Shown: positions 30,500 through 38,942 of the stretch, piece by piece
How the letters are laid out: each line of letters begins with the position of its first letter
Numbering within the stretch: position 1 is the first letter of the stretch
Source of the DNA: Acidobacteriota bacterium
GTDB taxonomy: Bacteria > Acidobacteriota > Vicinamibacteria > Fen-336
Direction: 5' to 3'
NCBI GenBank assembly: GCA_003223555.1
Contig: QHVM01000056.1
Location: 24,477 to 64,563 of the forward strand
DNA length: 40,087 nucleotides
The notes under the pieces: model-generated
The model's input: the letters and a program-made list of their open reading frames with translations, nothing else
The model's database searches: none
What the model was told of the DNA's origin: nothing
Made by a program: the position numbers and the translations under genes

Positions 30500-30527
30500 T
30501 TGGCGGCGCGGCCAGGGCGGCTAGAAT
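30500..30527 (+). promoter_or_regulatory. Promoter of smpB, leaderless layout
   Basis: TTGGCG (30500-30505), 16 bases, TAGAAT (30522-30527). The GTG of smpB begins after CGGCGA, seven bases past the box, exactly where transcription should start. No Shine-Dalgarno exists. Confidence 0.55.
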
Positions 30528-30533
30528 CGGCGA

Positions 30534-30998
30534 GTGGAGCCGGCGGCCGAGAAGACGATCGCCACCAACCGCAAGGCCTTCTTCAACTATGAGGTCCTGG
30601 AACGGGCCGAGGCGGGGGTCGCGCTCCTCGGCTCGGAGGTGAAGTCGATCCGCGAAGGCGGCCTCAACTTCCGCGACTCCTTCGTCGAGTTCCGCGGCGG
30701 CGAGCTGTTCCTCATCGGCTGCCGGATCGGCCCCTACTCGCACGCCAACATCCAGAACCACGCCGAGGAGCGCGATCGCAAGCTGCTTCTCCACAAGCGC
30801 GAGATCCTCAAGCTCGGCGGCCGGGCCACCGAGAAGGGCCTGACCATCGTGCCGCTGAAGGCCTACTTCAAGAAGGGCCGGGTGAAGCTCGAGATCGGCC
30901 TCGCGCGCGGCAAGCAGGCCCACGACAAGCGAGCCGCGCTCCGGCGCAAGGACCTGGAGCGGGAGACCCGCCAGGCCATCAAGGACCGCCGCGGCTAG
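30534..30998 (+). CDS. smpB: SsrA-binding protein SmpB
   Basis: tmRNA partner in trans-translation, 154 residues, the usual size. It has the OB-fold signature YEVLERAEAGVALLGSEVKSI, GLNFRDSFVEF, GPYSHANIQNH and DRKLLLHKREILKL, then LTIVPLKAYFKKGRVKLEIGLARGKQAHDKR and the basic C-terminal tail. The tail that folds in the ribosomal mRNA channel is intact. The GTG start at 30534 is set by the family N-terminus (IATNRKAFFNYEV) and by the promoter position. I looked for tmRNA next to it and saw none. Confidence 0.97.
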   Translation: MEPAAEKTIATNRKAFFNYEVLERAEAGVALLGSEVKSIREGGLNFRDSFVEFRGGELFLIGCRIGPYSHANIQNHAEERDRKLLLHKREILKLGGRATEKGLTIVPLKAYFKKGRVKLEIGLARGKQAHDKRAALRRKDLERETRQAIKDRRG

Positions 30999-31008
30999 CC
31001 CGGCTCTT

Positions 31009-31111
31009 AACGCAGAGGTCGCAGAGATAGGCAAGCGTTGCCCGAGGACGCGGAGACAGAATATGTATGTTTCTCTGCGTCCTCTCCGTTCTCCTCTGCG
31101 TCCTCTGCGTT
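31009..31111. repeat. CTCTGCGT-type inverted repeat between convergent smpB and pdxA
   Basis: The left arm AACGCAGAGGTCGCAGAGA (31009-31027) is nearly complementary to TCCTCTGCGTCCTCTGCGTT (31092-31111). The right side consists of four tandem CTCTGCGT-like units starting at 31072. Similar GCAGAG repeats occur in intergenic regions of many unrelated bacteria. Here it may serve as a bidirectional terminator. Confidence 0.65.
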
Positions 31112-31122
31112 CCGAAGAAGCG

Positions 31123-32082
31123 CTAGCCGACGCGGACCAGGTCGGCGGCGACTTTCATGGCTTCGACCATGCTGGTGGGGTCGGCGATGCCCTTCTCGAC
31201 GATGTCGAAGCCGGTCCCGTGATCGACCGACGTCCGCACGAAGGGCAGACCCAGCGTCACGTTGACGGCGTGGCCGAAGGCGGCCAGCTTCACCGGGATG
31301 AGCCCCTGGTCGTGGTAGCCGGCGATGACCGCGTCGAATTCGCCTCGCCTCGCGCGCACGAACAGGCTGTCGGCCGGGAGGGGACCCGAGAGGTCGATGC
31401 CCTCCCGCCGGAGCGCCTCGACGGCCGGCGTCAGCACCTCCTGCTCCTCGCGGCCGAGGATGCCATGCTCCCCGGCATGGGGGTTGAGGCCGCAGAGGGC
31501 GATGCGCGGGCGGGCCACCCCGAAGCGCGGCAGCTCGCGGTGGACGAGCCGCGCCACCCTGCGCAGCTCGCCGCCGGTGACGGCGTCCGGCACCGTCCGC
31601 AGGGGCCGGTGAATCGTCACGAGCGCCACCCGGAGGCCTCCGCCCACGAACATCATGGCCACGTCCGGGGTGCCCGCCGCCTCGGCCAGCATCTCGGTGT
31701 GGCCCGGCCACGGATGGCCGGCGGCGTGGAGCGACTCCTTGTTGAGGGGGGCGGTCACCAGCCCCTGCACGTGGCCCGCTCGCGCGTCGGCGACCCCCCG
31801 CAGCACCGACCGGGCCGCGGCGCGTCCGGCGGCGGCCGAGGTGCGGCCCAGCTCGACCGGGCCGTCCAGGGGCACGTCGACGAGGCGTGCGTCGAGGTCC
31901 TGCGGCAGGGCCAGCCCGAACCGGCGAGCGCGATCGGCGAGCACGGCCATGGCGCCGTAGACCACGACCGGGCCGGCCGGACGCTCCGGCGAGGCGAGGG
32001 CCTTCAGCACCACTTCCGGGCCGATCCCCGCCGGGTCTCCGGCAGTCAGGCCCAGCCGCGGCGCTCGAGTCTCGGCGCTCAC
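31123..32082 (-). CDS. pdxA: 4-hydroxythreonine-4-phosphate dehydrogenase PdxA
   Basis: Metal- and NAD-dependent dehydrogenase of 319 residues in pyridoxal phosphate synthesis. Family motifs are GLTAGDPAGIGPEVVLKAL, VTAPLNKESLHAAG, GHTEMLAEAAG, CGLNPHAGEHG, IAGYHDQGLIPVKL and VRTSVDHGTGFDI. Metal-binding histidines are in the GHTE, HREL and YHDQG regions. The GTG start at 32082 directly precedes the conserved strand by few residues and lies six bases after TATCCT. Some PdxA paralogues (PdxA2, DenD-type) act on other hydroxy-acid phosphates, so the physiological substrate is likely but not certain. Confidence 0.93.
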   Translation of the reverse strand: MSAETRAPRLGLTAGDPAGIGPEVVLKALASPERPAGPVVVYGAMAVLADRARRFGLALPQDLDARLVDVPLDGPVELGRTSAAAGRAAARSVLRGVADARAGHVQGLVTAPLNKESLHAAGHPWPGHTEMLAEAAGTPDVAMMFVGGGLRVALVTIHRPLRTVPDAVTGGELRRVARLVHRELPRFGVARPRIALCGLNPHAGEHGILGREEQEVLTPAVEALRREGIDLSGPLPADSLFVRARRGEFDAVIAGYHDQGLIPVKLAAFGHAVNVTLGLPFVRTSVDHGTGFDIVEKGIADPTSMVEAMKVAADLVRVG

Positions 32083-32088
32083 GCGCCG

Positions 32089-32094
32089 AGGATA
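32089..32094 (-). promoter_or_regulatory. -10 box for pdxA, leaderless layout
   Basis: The minus strand reads TATCCTCGGCGCGTG, i.e. TATCCT, CGGCGC, then the GTG start. The CGGCGN-GTG arrangement is identical to that at smpB. Confidence 0.45.
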
Positions 32095-32106
32095 ACCCGG
32101 AGACGC

Positions 32107-32352
32107 TCAGGCCTGGCGGCCGGCGAACACGCGATAGAGCGCGAGGAGCGCCACCGCCCCCAGGATCGACATGATCCAGCCCGCGGCGTAGCCGGGTCCC
32201 CACAGGGCCCGGCCGGCGAAGGTGCCCACGAGCGCGCCGGCCATCCCGATGAGCGCGGTGACGATGATGCCGCCAGGGTCGCGCCCCGGCATCACGAGCT
32301 TGGCGAGGATCCCCACGACGAGCCCGAAGATGATTTGTCCAATGAGATGCAT
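32107..32352 (-). CDS. GlsB/YeaQ/YmgE-family small membrane protein
   Basis: Membrane protein of 81 residues with three hydrophobic helices (MHLIGQIIFGLVVGILAKLV, GGIIVTALIGMAGALVGTFA, GWIMSILGAVALLALYRVF). The spacing GLVVGILAKLVMPGRDPGG is the family hallmark of these stress-associated proteins. GAAGGAGG precedes the ATG at 32352, which rejects an upstream start. No catalytic role is established for the family. It is 24 bases before pdxA on the same strand. Confidence 0.92.
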   Translation of the reverse strand: MHLIGQIIFGLVVGILAKLVMPGRDPGGIIVTALIGMAGALVGTFAGRALWGPGYAAGWIMSILGAVALLALYRVFAGRQA

Positions 32353-32425
32353 GCGCCTCCTTCGTCGAGTCCGGTAGCTCGAATCCGGTGGAAGCAAGTT
32401 CCCTGCCAGTGGGTCATCACTTTGG

Positions 32426-32431
32426 TAGAAT
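32426..32431 (+). promoter_or_regulatory. -10 box for the HEAT/HD/GYD genes
   Basis: GGTAGAATCAGC contains TAGAAT 51 bases before the ATG at 32483. The downstream context resembles that of other promoters in the window. A -35 is not obvious. Confidence 0.4.
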
Positions 32432-32482
32432 CAGCACGCCATCGGCCGTCGTTCCCGCGGCCGAGAACGGCAGGCGCGCGCC

Positions 32483-34240
32483 ATGAGCGACGGGGCGGAC
32501 GGGACCGTCGAGCCCAGGACGCCGTTCCCCACCGGAGCCGAAGCCGAGCCGGGCGAGGGTGGCGAGCAGAAGCCGCAGGGCCTGGGCCCTCGCTATCAGC
32601 GCGCGTCCACGCTCCTGACCCGCCTCGCCAGCACCGCCCGCTCCTTCCTCCTGTACGACGCCGGCAACGAGGCCATCAACCGCTCCTTGTCCGCCCTGCT
32701 CGACAGCGCCCTGTCGACCCTGCAGGTAGAGGGCCAGATCGCCCTCACGGTCCAGCCCTACGAGCTGAAGTTCGAGGACCAGACCGTATACCTGAACCGC
32801 GACCGCGAGCGCAGCCTGGCCTTCCGGCTCTACCGCGACGGCGTCCGCGGGCTGACCTTCCGCAAGGGGTTCCAGGCCGAAGAGCTGACGCGGCTGCTGG
32901 AGATCCTCTCCATCCGGTACACGGGGGTGAACCAGCGCGAAGACGACATGGTGACCCTGCTATGGAAGGCGCGCTTCGAGCACCTCGACGTCACCACGGT
33001 CGAGGGCATCGTGCCCGAGGAAACCGACGCCGGCGATGAGGAGACGGCCTCCTCGCGCCGCCTCGTCCTTCCCGACGACGTGGACCTGCCGCGGCCGACC
33101 CTGCCGCCCCCCAAGGGCCCGACGTGGATCGACGTGCCGCCCGAGCGGCTGCGCGCGCTCCGGGAGGAGGCCGGCGAAGCGGCGTTGCCGGACGATTGTC
33201 TGGCCCTGTTGGGCCGGCTCCGGCGGGCCCTGTCCGATTCCAAGGAGCAGCTGCCCTTCGGCGAAGTCGCCCACCTCTTCGGCGAGGTGCGCGACTACCT
33301 CCTGAGCGTCGACCGCCTGCCGGCGCTGAAGCGCTTCGGCGCGCTGCTGTGGGAGATGGCCGGCGAGGAGACGCCGGAATGGGATCCGCAGCGCCACGCC
33401 GCCGTCTACGACCTGCTGGACTCCTGCGGCCACCGCCGCGCGGTCCGCAGGCTGCTACGGTCGGTGCCGGCCGAGGAGCGCAAGCTGCGTCCCGAGCTGA
33501 TCGAGGTGCTGGACCGCGTCTGCCCGGACCCGCTGGTCGCGGTGATGGAGACCCTGGACGAGGAGGAAGGCCTGGCCACGCGCGCGGTGGCGCGGCAGGC
33601 GCTCGAGCACTACTCGCGCCGCAAGCCGGGGCTCCTGGAGCAGCGTTTCCTGCTCTCCCGCGGCCGCATGGCTTCCGATCTCCTGCGCGTGATGGCCCAC
33701 GTCGGGGGCGAGGCCTCCGTCGCCTTCGTGGCCCAGCAGTGCCTCCATCCCGACGCCGCCGTGCAGGACGAGGCGCTATGGCATATCGCCCGAACGCCGT
33801 ATTCGGGGGTGCTCGGCCGAAGCCTCTTCGAGGCCTTCCGCCGGGCCGACCCCGACCGTCGCTCTCGCATCCTGGAGATCGTCGCCCGCAGCGGCGACGC
33901 GCGATTCCTCGAGCCGCTCACCCGCTACGTCGAGGAGCGCGGCGACGGCCTGGGCACCGACGAGGCGTCGCGCGTCGGACGGGTGCTCGGCATCCTGGGG
34001 GGTCCGGAGAGCATCGCCCGCTGGAAAGCGTGGCTGCAGCCCGCCGGCGGGCGGCGCAAGGGTTTCGAGGCGCCGCTGCCCCGCATCGTGGCCGCGGCCA
34101 CCGCCCTCGCTTTCATCCGGGCCGAGGCGGCGGCCGAGGCCCTGGGCGCGGCCTTCGACGAAGCCGACGAGACGTCGCAGCCCTGGATCCTGGGCGCGCT
34201 CGCGCAACGACAGCGCCAGGCGTGGGAGGCAGCGCGTTGA
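32483..34240 (+). CDS. HEAT-repeat-type protein with a domain shared with its neighbour
   Basis: Soluble protein of 585 residues without signal or membrane segments. After an acidic, probably disordered start (1-35), an N-terminal domain (about 40-150) reads LLTRLASTARSFLLYDAGNEAIN, YELKFEDQTVYLNRDRERSLAFRLYRDG and GLTFRKGFQAEELTRLLEIL. It resembles the start of the next gene product. The remainder (about 230-585) is alpha-helical and reads as HEAT-like repeats (RPELIEVLDRVCPDPLVAVMETL, FVAQQCLHPDAAVQDEALWHIA, RSRILEIVARSGDARFLEPL). This suggests a scaffold or regulator. The ATG has only a weak GGCAGG upstream. Its stop overlaps the HD gene's TTG by four bases. Confidence 0.82.
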   Translation: MSDGADGTVEPRTPFPTGAEAEPGEGGEQKPQGLGPRYQRASTLLTRLASTARSFLLYDAGNEAINRSLSALLDSALSTLQVEGQIALTVQPYELKFEDQTVYLNRDRERSLAFRLYRDGVRGLTFRKGFQAEELTRLLEILSIRYTGVNQREDDMVTLLWKARFEHLDVTTVEGIVPEETDAGDEETASSRRLVLPDDVDLPRPTLPPPKGPTWIDVPPERLRALREEAGEAALPDDCLALLGRLRRALSDSKEQLPFGEVAHLFGEVRDYLLSVDRLPALKRFGALLWEMAGEETPEWDPQRHAAVYDLLDSCGHRRAVRRLLRSVPAEERKLRPELIEVLDRVCPDPLVAVMETLDEEEGLATRAVARQALEHYSRRKPGLLEQRFLLSRGRMASDLLRVMAHVGGEASVAFVAQQCLHPDAAVQDEALWHIARTPYSGVLGRSLFEAFRRADPDRRSRILEIVARSGDARFLEPLTRYVEERGDGLGTDEASRVGRVLGILGGPESIARWKAWLQPAGGRRKGFEAPLPRIVAAATALAFIRAEAAAEALGAAFDEADETSQPWILGALAQRQRQAWEAAR

Positions 34241-35643
34241 GCGTCGGCGCCATGCAGCGCAGCCTGCAGCGGGCGGTGGCCCGGGCCAGCCTGGCCGACG
34301 ACCGGGACCTCGCCGGCCGCATCCGCGACGACGGCCAGCGGCTCGTCTTCCTGCTGAACGGCCTCGTGCGCAGCAGCCGGCTCTATCAGGCTGGCAACGC
34401 GGCGGTCGACGCGCTGGCCGCCGAGGCGGCCCAGATGCTGGGGCGGCTCGTCGGCCTCCTCGGCGCCGCGCACGTCGTCGCGGTCGAGGACCAGATCTAC
34501 GTCAACGAAATCCGGGTCCGGATGAAGAAACTGGAGCAGGAGCTGCTCGACCAGCTCGTGGCCGAGCTGGGGCGGCACGAGGCCGGCGGGCTCTCCTTCC
34601 ACGCACCGCTCGAGCCCGAGGACCTCAAGGCGCTGGCGCGGGCCTTGGCCGGGCCCGCGGGCGAGGCCGGTCACGGGCGGTCGGCCCTGGCCGCGCGCCT
34701 GGCCGGCCTCCCCGGGGTCGAGGTGGGCGGCAAGTACCGGTTTCGACTCAAGGGAGAGAAGCCGTCCACGCGGCAGGACGCCGCGGAAGTGTTGCGCCGC
34801 GGGGCCTCCGTCGTCGAGGACACGCTCGCGCGGCTCGCCGCGGGCCGGCTTCCCCACCCGCTCCTCGTCCGGCGGGTGGTCATCGACCTCGTCGACGCCC
34901 TCGACGCCGACTCTCGACGCGCGGCCACCGTCGCCCTGCGCCAGGGTGAGACGGGCCCGGGCACGCAGCACCTGCTCGCGGTGTCCCGCCTCGCCCTGCG
35001 GCTCGGCCGGGCGCTGGAGCTTCCGGACGCCGCGCTCAGCGACCTCGGTGTGGCGGCCATGCTGCACGACGTCGGCTATGCGCGGGGCTCCGACCGCGAC
35101 GCCCACGCGATGGCCGGGGCGAGGATGCTCCTCCGCCAGCGCGGGTTCCACGAAGGGAAGATCCGGCGGCTGCAGGCCACGATCGAGCACCATTCGAGCG
35201 CGGACAGGAGTCCCTGCCTCTTCGCGCGCATCCTGCGCATCGCCGACGACTACGACGTCCTGACTGCCTCCCGACCCGGCGCCCCGCCGCTGCCTCCGGC
35301 CACCGCGCAGGCCGCGATGTGGGCCGCGCGGGGGACGGTCTACGATCCCGACCTTCTGGCGCTCTTCGTCCAGGCGATGGGTCTCTACCCGCCGGGAAGC
35401 CTCCTCGAGCTGAGTGACGGGCGCTGGGTCGTGAGCGTGTCGGGGGGGCGCGATGCCGAGCGCTTCGCGTGGCCGCTGGCGCGGGTCGTCCGCGACAAGG
35501 AAGGCCGGGTCCGCGACGGGGCCGAGGAGATGGACCTCTTCGTGCTTCGCGAGTTCGTGCGGCCGAAGCGGGTGCTGAACCCGGCCTCCCACGGCGTCGA
35601 CGTCGGCGCCGCCCTGGAGGCCGTGCAGCGGGGAACGCCGTGA
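34237..35643 (+). CDS. HD-domain phosphohydrolase with the shared N-terminal domain
   Basis: Cytoplasmic protein of 468 residues. Residues 30-145 match the neighbouring HEAT protein's N-terminal domain (FLLNGLVRSSRLYQAGNAAVD, VEDQIYVNEIRVRMKKLEQELLDQL, GGLSFHAPLEPEDLKALARAL). The HD-GYP-like region (about 240-370) has a first His in TQHLLAVSRLALRLG, the HD pair in MLHDVGYARG, DAHAMAGARML, IEHHSSADRSP and ARILRIADDYDVLTA. The GYP loop is absent, so cyclic-di-GMP hydrolysis is unsure. A C-terminal domain resembles the part after HD-GYP domains (LYPPGSLLELSDGRWVVSVS). TTG 34237 (TTGA overlap) is preferred; ATG 34252 is possible. Confidence 0.82.
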   Translation: MSVGAMQRSLQRAVARASLADDRDLAGRIRDDGQRLVFLLNGLVRSSRLYQAGNAAVDALAAEAAQMLGRLVGLLGAAHVVAVEDQIYVNEIRVRMKKLEQELLDQLVAELGRHEAGGLSFHAPLEPEDLKALARALAGPAGEAGHGRSALAARLAGLPGVEVGGKYRFRLKGEKPSTRQDAAEVLRRGASVVEDTLARLAAGRLPHPLLVRRVVIDLVDALDADSRRAATVALRQGETGPGTQHLLAVSRLALRLGRALELPDAALSDLGVAAMLHDVGYARGSDRDAHAMAGARMLLRQRGFHEGKIRRLQATIEHHSSADRSPCLFARILRIADDYDVLTASRPGAPPLPPATAQAAMWAARGTVYDPDLLALFVQAMGLYPPGSLLELSDGRWVVSVSGGRDAERFAWPLARVVRDKEGRVRDGAEEMDLFVLREFVRPKRVLNPASHGVDVGAALEAVQRGTP

Positions 35644-35662
35644 ACGCGAAAGGAGTGGAATC

Positions 35663-35989
35663 ATGCCCTTGTACATGACGCAGTTCGCCTATACGGCCGA
35701 GGCATGGACGACCCTGGCCAAGAACCCCCAGGACCGTACCGAGGCCGTGTCCGGCCTGGCCAAGAAGATGGGCGGCCGCCTGGTGAGCCTGCACTACTGC
35801 TTCGGCGAGTATGACGGCGTGCTCGTCACCGAGGTGCCCGACGACGTCAGCGCGACGGCGCTGGCGATCGCCGCGGTGACCGGGGGGCACGTCCGGGCCA
35901 CCCGGACGACGCGCCTCATGACCGCGGCCGAGGCCATGGAGGCGATGCGCAAGGCGGGAGGAGCCGGGTACCAGGGACCGAAGAAGTAG
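35663..35989 (+). CDS. GYD-domain protein
   Basis: Small ferredoxin-fold protein of 108 residues. It begins MPLYMTQFAYTAEAW and contains the GYD-type pattern LHYCFGEYDGVLVTEVPDD and a C-terminal GHVRATRTTRLMT. The family forms oligomers and has no established activity. AAAGGAG precedes the ATG, one of the clearer ribosome-binding sites in the window. It follows the HD gene by 19 bases and may be co-transcribed, although its stronger translation signal suggests different abundance. Confidence 0.92.
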   Translation: MPLYMTQFAYTAEAWTTLAKNPQDRTEAVSGLAKKMGGRLVSLHYCFGEYDGVLVTEVPDDVSATALAIAAVTGGHVRATRTTRLMTAAEAMEAMRKAGGAGYQGPKK

Positions 35990-36020
35990 CGCGGCCTCTC
36001 TCTCAGGCCGGAGGCCGCGC
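35989..36020. terminator. Bidirectional hairpin between GYD gene and TIM-barrel gene
   Basis: GCGCGGCCTC and GAGGCCGCGC form a perfect 10-bp stem around a 12-base loop. The stop codons of the two convergent genes lie at the stem base and in the loop. There is no T-run. Confidence 0.55.
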
Positions 36021-37475
36021 CCTCAGCGCCTCTCCGGCGGCGCGGAGGTTGGCCAGCCTCATCTCGGAGTACTTCCGGGAGAGGATGATGCCGTGAGCGC
36101 CGCCTTCGAAGGCTGCCTTCACCGCCTCGCGGACGTCCTCCGGCTGCGTCTTCTTCTCGTCGGCGCCCGTGGGGACGTCCACGTCGATGCCGGGCCAGAT
36201 CCGCATCCCGGCGGGAGCCCCGGCGACGGCGCGCCGGGTCTCCCGCCGGACGTAATCGGCGGAGAGGCCCTCGATCCGGATGCGGTCGAGCGGCTTCTCG
36301 TTCGGGTACTGCTGCAGCCGGTACAGGAGCTGGAGCGTTTCCTCCGGGGTGAGGTCGGCGAAAAGCGTGGCGTTCACGTTCCGGGCATAGCGGGCCATCC
36401 GCGGCCCGGCGCAGTTGTTGTACCCGACGACCTTCAGGAAGTCGGAGTAATCAGCGAAGGCGACGTAGTCCTGCTCGGCGCGATAGAAGGGGGAGAACGA
36501 GTTGTTGTGCCAGATGTGCCACCCGATCGGCTTGTCCGGCGCGACCGCGCGCGCCCGCGCGTGCATCTCCCGGTAGGTATCGCGCAGCCCCTCCGTCCAC
36601 AGCCGCTCCCAGGCCAGCACCTCCGGATGCTCGACCAGGATGCGCCAGAACGTGACGAACGCGCCGTCGGCGGGACGCCGGCCCTCGCGTAGCTCGCCCA
36701 CCCAGCGCTCCAGGGCCAGGAAGCCGCGGCGGGCCCGTTCGGCGTCGAGGCCCTGGGCGCGGGCCGCGGCCACGCAGTGCGGGCAGAAGCAGCCTGCCTC
36801 GGCCGGACGCGCCGCTCCCCCGTGGCTGGCGCCCAGCGCCTCGCCGAGCGGCCCCTGCCGCTCGCTTCCCCACATGAGGCCGTCCACGTCGTAGTGGCGG
36901 AGGTAGTCCTCGACCAGGGCGAGCCAGAACTCCCGCGTGCTGGGGTTGCGCAGGCAGGCGCGCGCGGTGGGACGGCCGTGGAGGTCGGCCTCCACGGCCC
37001 GATCGAACCCCGGCACGTCCAGCCGGAAGACGTCCTCGAACCACGCGATGACCTTGACGCGGCGCCGGTGCGCGGCCGGGATGACGTCGGCCAGGACGTC
37101 GTAACCGGGATGGTCGGGCGCCTTCTCGGGCGCGATCGTCGTGCGCCGGTACAGCTGGGGGTGCGGGGTGGCGAAGTTGCCTCCGCGGAACGCGTCGTCG
37201 TACTCCTGGACCCCGTGGTCGGGCAGCGGGCTGCCGCGGGGCTGCCGTCCGGCGATGCCGCGTCCGTAGGTGAAGCTGGCCACGAACAGGGTGTTCACGC
37301 CCGCCGACTCGGCGAGCAGATCGATGACCTTCTCCGTGCCCTCGTCCACGAAGGAGACCGCCCCGACCTGGATGCCGATGGTCGGCCCGGCGGCGCCGGA
37401 GGGGAGGGGCATCCGGCCAAAGGCGGCCCCGGTGGCAAGGGCGGCGGTCTCGAGGAACGTCCGGCGCTTGACCAT
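36003..37475 (-). CDS. Tat-exported TIM-barrel protein, glycoside hydrolase-like
   Basis: Protein of 490 residues. The twin-arginine signal is KRRTFLETAALATGAAFG at the start. The mature part reads as a (beta/alpha)8 barrel: GVNTLFVASFTYG, RRVKVIAWFEDVFR, a family-like YDVDGLMWGSERQGP strand, PIGWHIWHNN, FLKVVGYNNCAGP and a late GAHGIILSRKYSEM. Around residue 225 a CFCPHCVAAAR segment has a pair of CxxC-like cysteines, which may bind metal. The acidic residues in WFED and WGSE are plausible catalytic candidates. I recognise the type (putative sugar-acting barrel) but no defined family or substrate. AGGAGGAG precedes the ATG at 37475. Confidence 0.72.
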   Translation of the reverse strand: MVKRRTFLETAALATGAAFGRMPLPSGAAGPTIGIQVGAVSFVDEGTEKVIDLLAESAGVNTLFVASFTYGRGIAGRQPRGSPLPDHGVQEYDDAFRGGNFATPHPQLYRRTTIAPEKAPDHPGYDVLADVIPAAHRRRVKVIAWFEDVFRLDVPGFDRAVEADLHGRPTARACLRNPSTREFWLALVEDYLRHYDVDGLMWGSERQGPLGEALGASHGGAARPAEAGCFCPHCVAAARAQGLDAERARRGFLALERWVGELREGRRPADGAFVTFWRILVEHPEVLAWERLWTEGLRDTYREMHARARAVAPDKPIGWHIWHNNSFSPFYRAEQDYVAFADYSDFLKVVGYNNCAGPRMARYARNVNATLFADLTPEETLQLLYRLQQYPNEKPLDRIRIEGLSADYVRRETRRAVAGAPAGMRIWPGIDVDVPTGADEKKTQPEDVREAVKAAFEGGAHGIILSRKYSEMRLANLRAAGEALRARPPA

Positions 37476-37504
37476 GCGGCTCCTCCTGGAGTGGGCGGAG
37501 TTTG

Positions 37505-37514
37505 AGGGTAACAT
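37505..37514. promoter_or_regulatory. Overlapping divergent -10 boxes
   Basis: TAACAT (37509-37514, plus) serves the two-TM gene with its GTG eight bases later. TACCCT (37510-37505, minus) serves the Tat-protein gene with a leader of about 23 bases containing AGGAGGAG. The two boxes share two bases, so the promoters should compete. Confidence 0.4.
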
Positions 37515-37522
37515 CGCGGCGC

Positions 37523-38252
<730 letters not shown>

Positions 38253-38254
<2 letters not shown>

Positions 38255-38292
38255 CCGGGCTCTCTGAACCCGGCTGGCCGCGCACGCTTTTT
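38253..38292 (+). terminator. Hairpin with T-run after the two-helix membrane protein gene
   Basis: AGCCGGG (38253-38259) pairs with CCCGGCT (38269-38275), loop nine bases. A run of five T residues occurs at 38288-38292, some 12 bases after the stem, which is further than in a standard intrinsic terminator. Confidence 0.45.
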
Positions 38293-38306
38293 GCAAAGCA
38301 GCGGAC

Positions 38307-38867
38307 GTGGCTCCCCGGCGCCTGTCTTATGTGCTTCTGAGCGGCCTGGCCGCGTCGATTCCGGACGCGCTCTACCCAGCCGAGCCGCCGGTGATGGGCC
38401 CGCCGGGCGCGCCGGTGGCGGTCGAGGTCTACTGCGACTTCCTCTGCCCCATCTGCGCCGACTCCCGGCCCGCCCTGCGGAGACTGCTCCAGGCCCATCC
38501 TGGCCAGGTCCGCTTCGTGATGCGCTACTTCCCGGTCCACGCGCAGTCCGGCCGCGTCGCCGAAGCGGCGGCCTGCGCGGCCGACCAGGGGAAGTTCTGG
38601 GAGATGCGGGAGTACCTCTTCGACCGTCAACGGACCCTGAGTGAGATGGCGGTCCTCCAGGAGGCGCGCCTCCTCGGGATGGACGGCGCCCGCTTCGAGC
38701 GCTGCGTCATGTCGGGGGTCCACGCCGCGGAGTGGCAGCGCGACCGGGCGCGCGGCCGCGCGCTGGGCGTGTCGGGCACGCCTTCCTTCGTCGTGGGCAA
38801 GCAGATGTTCGAAGGCCTGAACGAGGCCGCGCTGGACCGGGCTATCCGCCGCGAGCTACGCCGGTAG
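38307..38867 (+). CDS. DsbA-like thioredoxin-fold oxidoreductase
   Basis: Protein of 186 residues with the thioredoxin fold and DsbA-type helical insertion. The active site is YCDFLCPICADS, CPIC at 47-50, with an additional Cys43. The cis-proline loop is LGVSGTPSFVVGKQMFEG. FVMRYFPVHAQSGRVAEAAACAADQGKFWEM matches the BdbD/ScoA-like group. The N-terminus (RRLSYVLLSGLAASIPDALY) could be an uncleaved anchor or weak signal peptide, so a periplasmic thiol role is likely. GTG at 38307 is the first in-frame start; there is no strong Shine-Dalgarno. Confidence 0.87.
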   Translation: MAPRRLSYVLLSGLAASIPDALYPAEPPVMGPPGAPVAVEVYCDFLCPICADSRPALRRLLQAHPGQVRFVMRYFPVHAQSGRVAEAAACAADQGKFWEMREYLFDRQRTLSEMAVLQEARLLGMDGARFERCVMSGVHAAEWQRDRARGRALGVSGTPSFVVGKQMFEGLNEAALDRAIRRELRR

Positions 38868-38942
38868 CCGGAAGAGCCCGGCGCGCCCTTCGGATTCGCG
38901 CCACGCGGCCGCCTGGTGAAGGCGGAATCGGCTGAGCCGCCA

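Noticed and set aside
31009-31111. CRISPR array
   Set aside because: Units are about nine bases, directly abutting and inverted, without spacers; no cas genes.
30999-31122. Possible tmRNA gene next to smpB
   Set aside because: The gap is too short and consists of GCAGAG/CTCTGC repeats; no tRNA-like ends or tag reading frame seen.
33124-34236. Upstream extension of the HD gene frame
   Set aside because: Overlaps the HEAT gene in another frame with Arg/Gly/Ala-rich composition; the TTGA junction marks the start.
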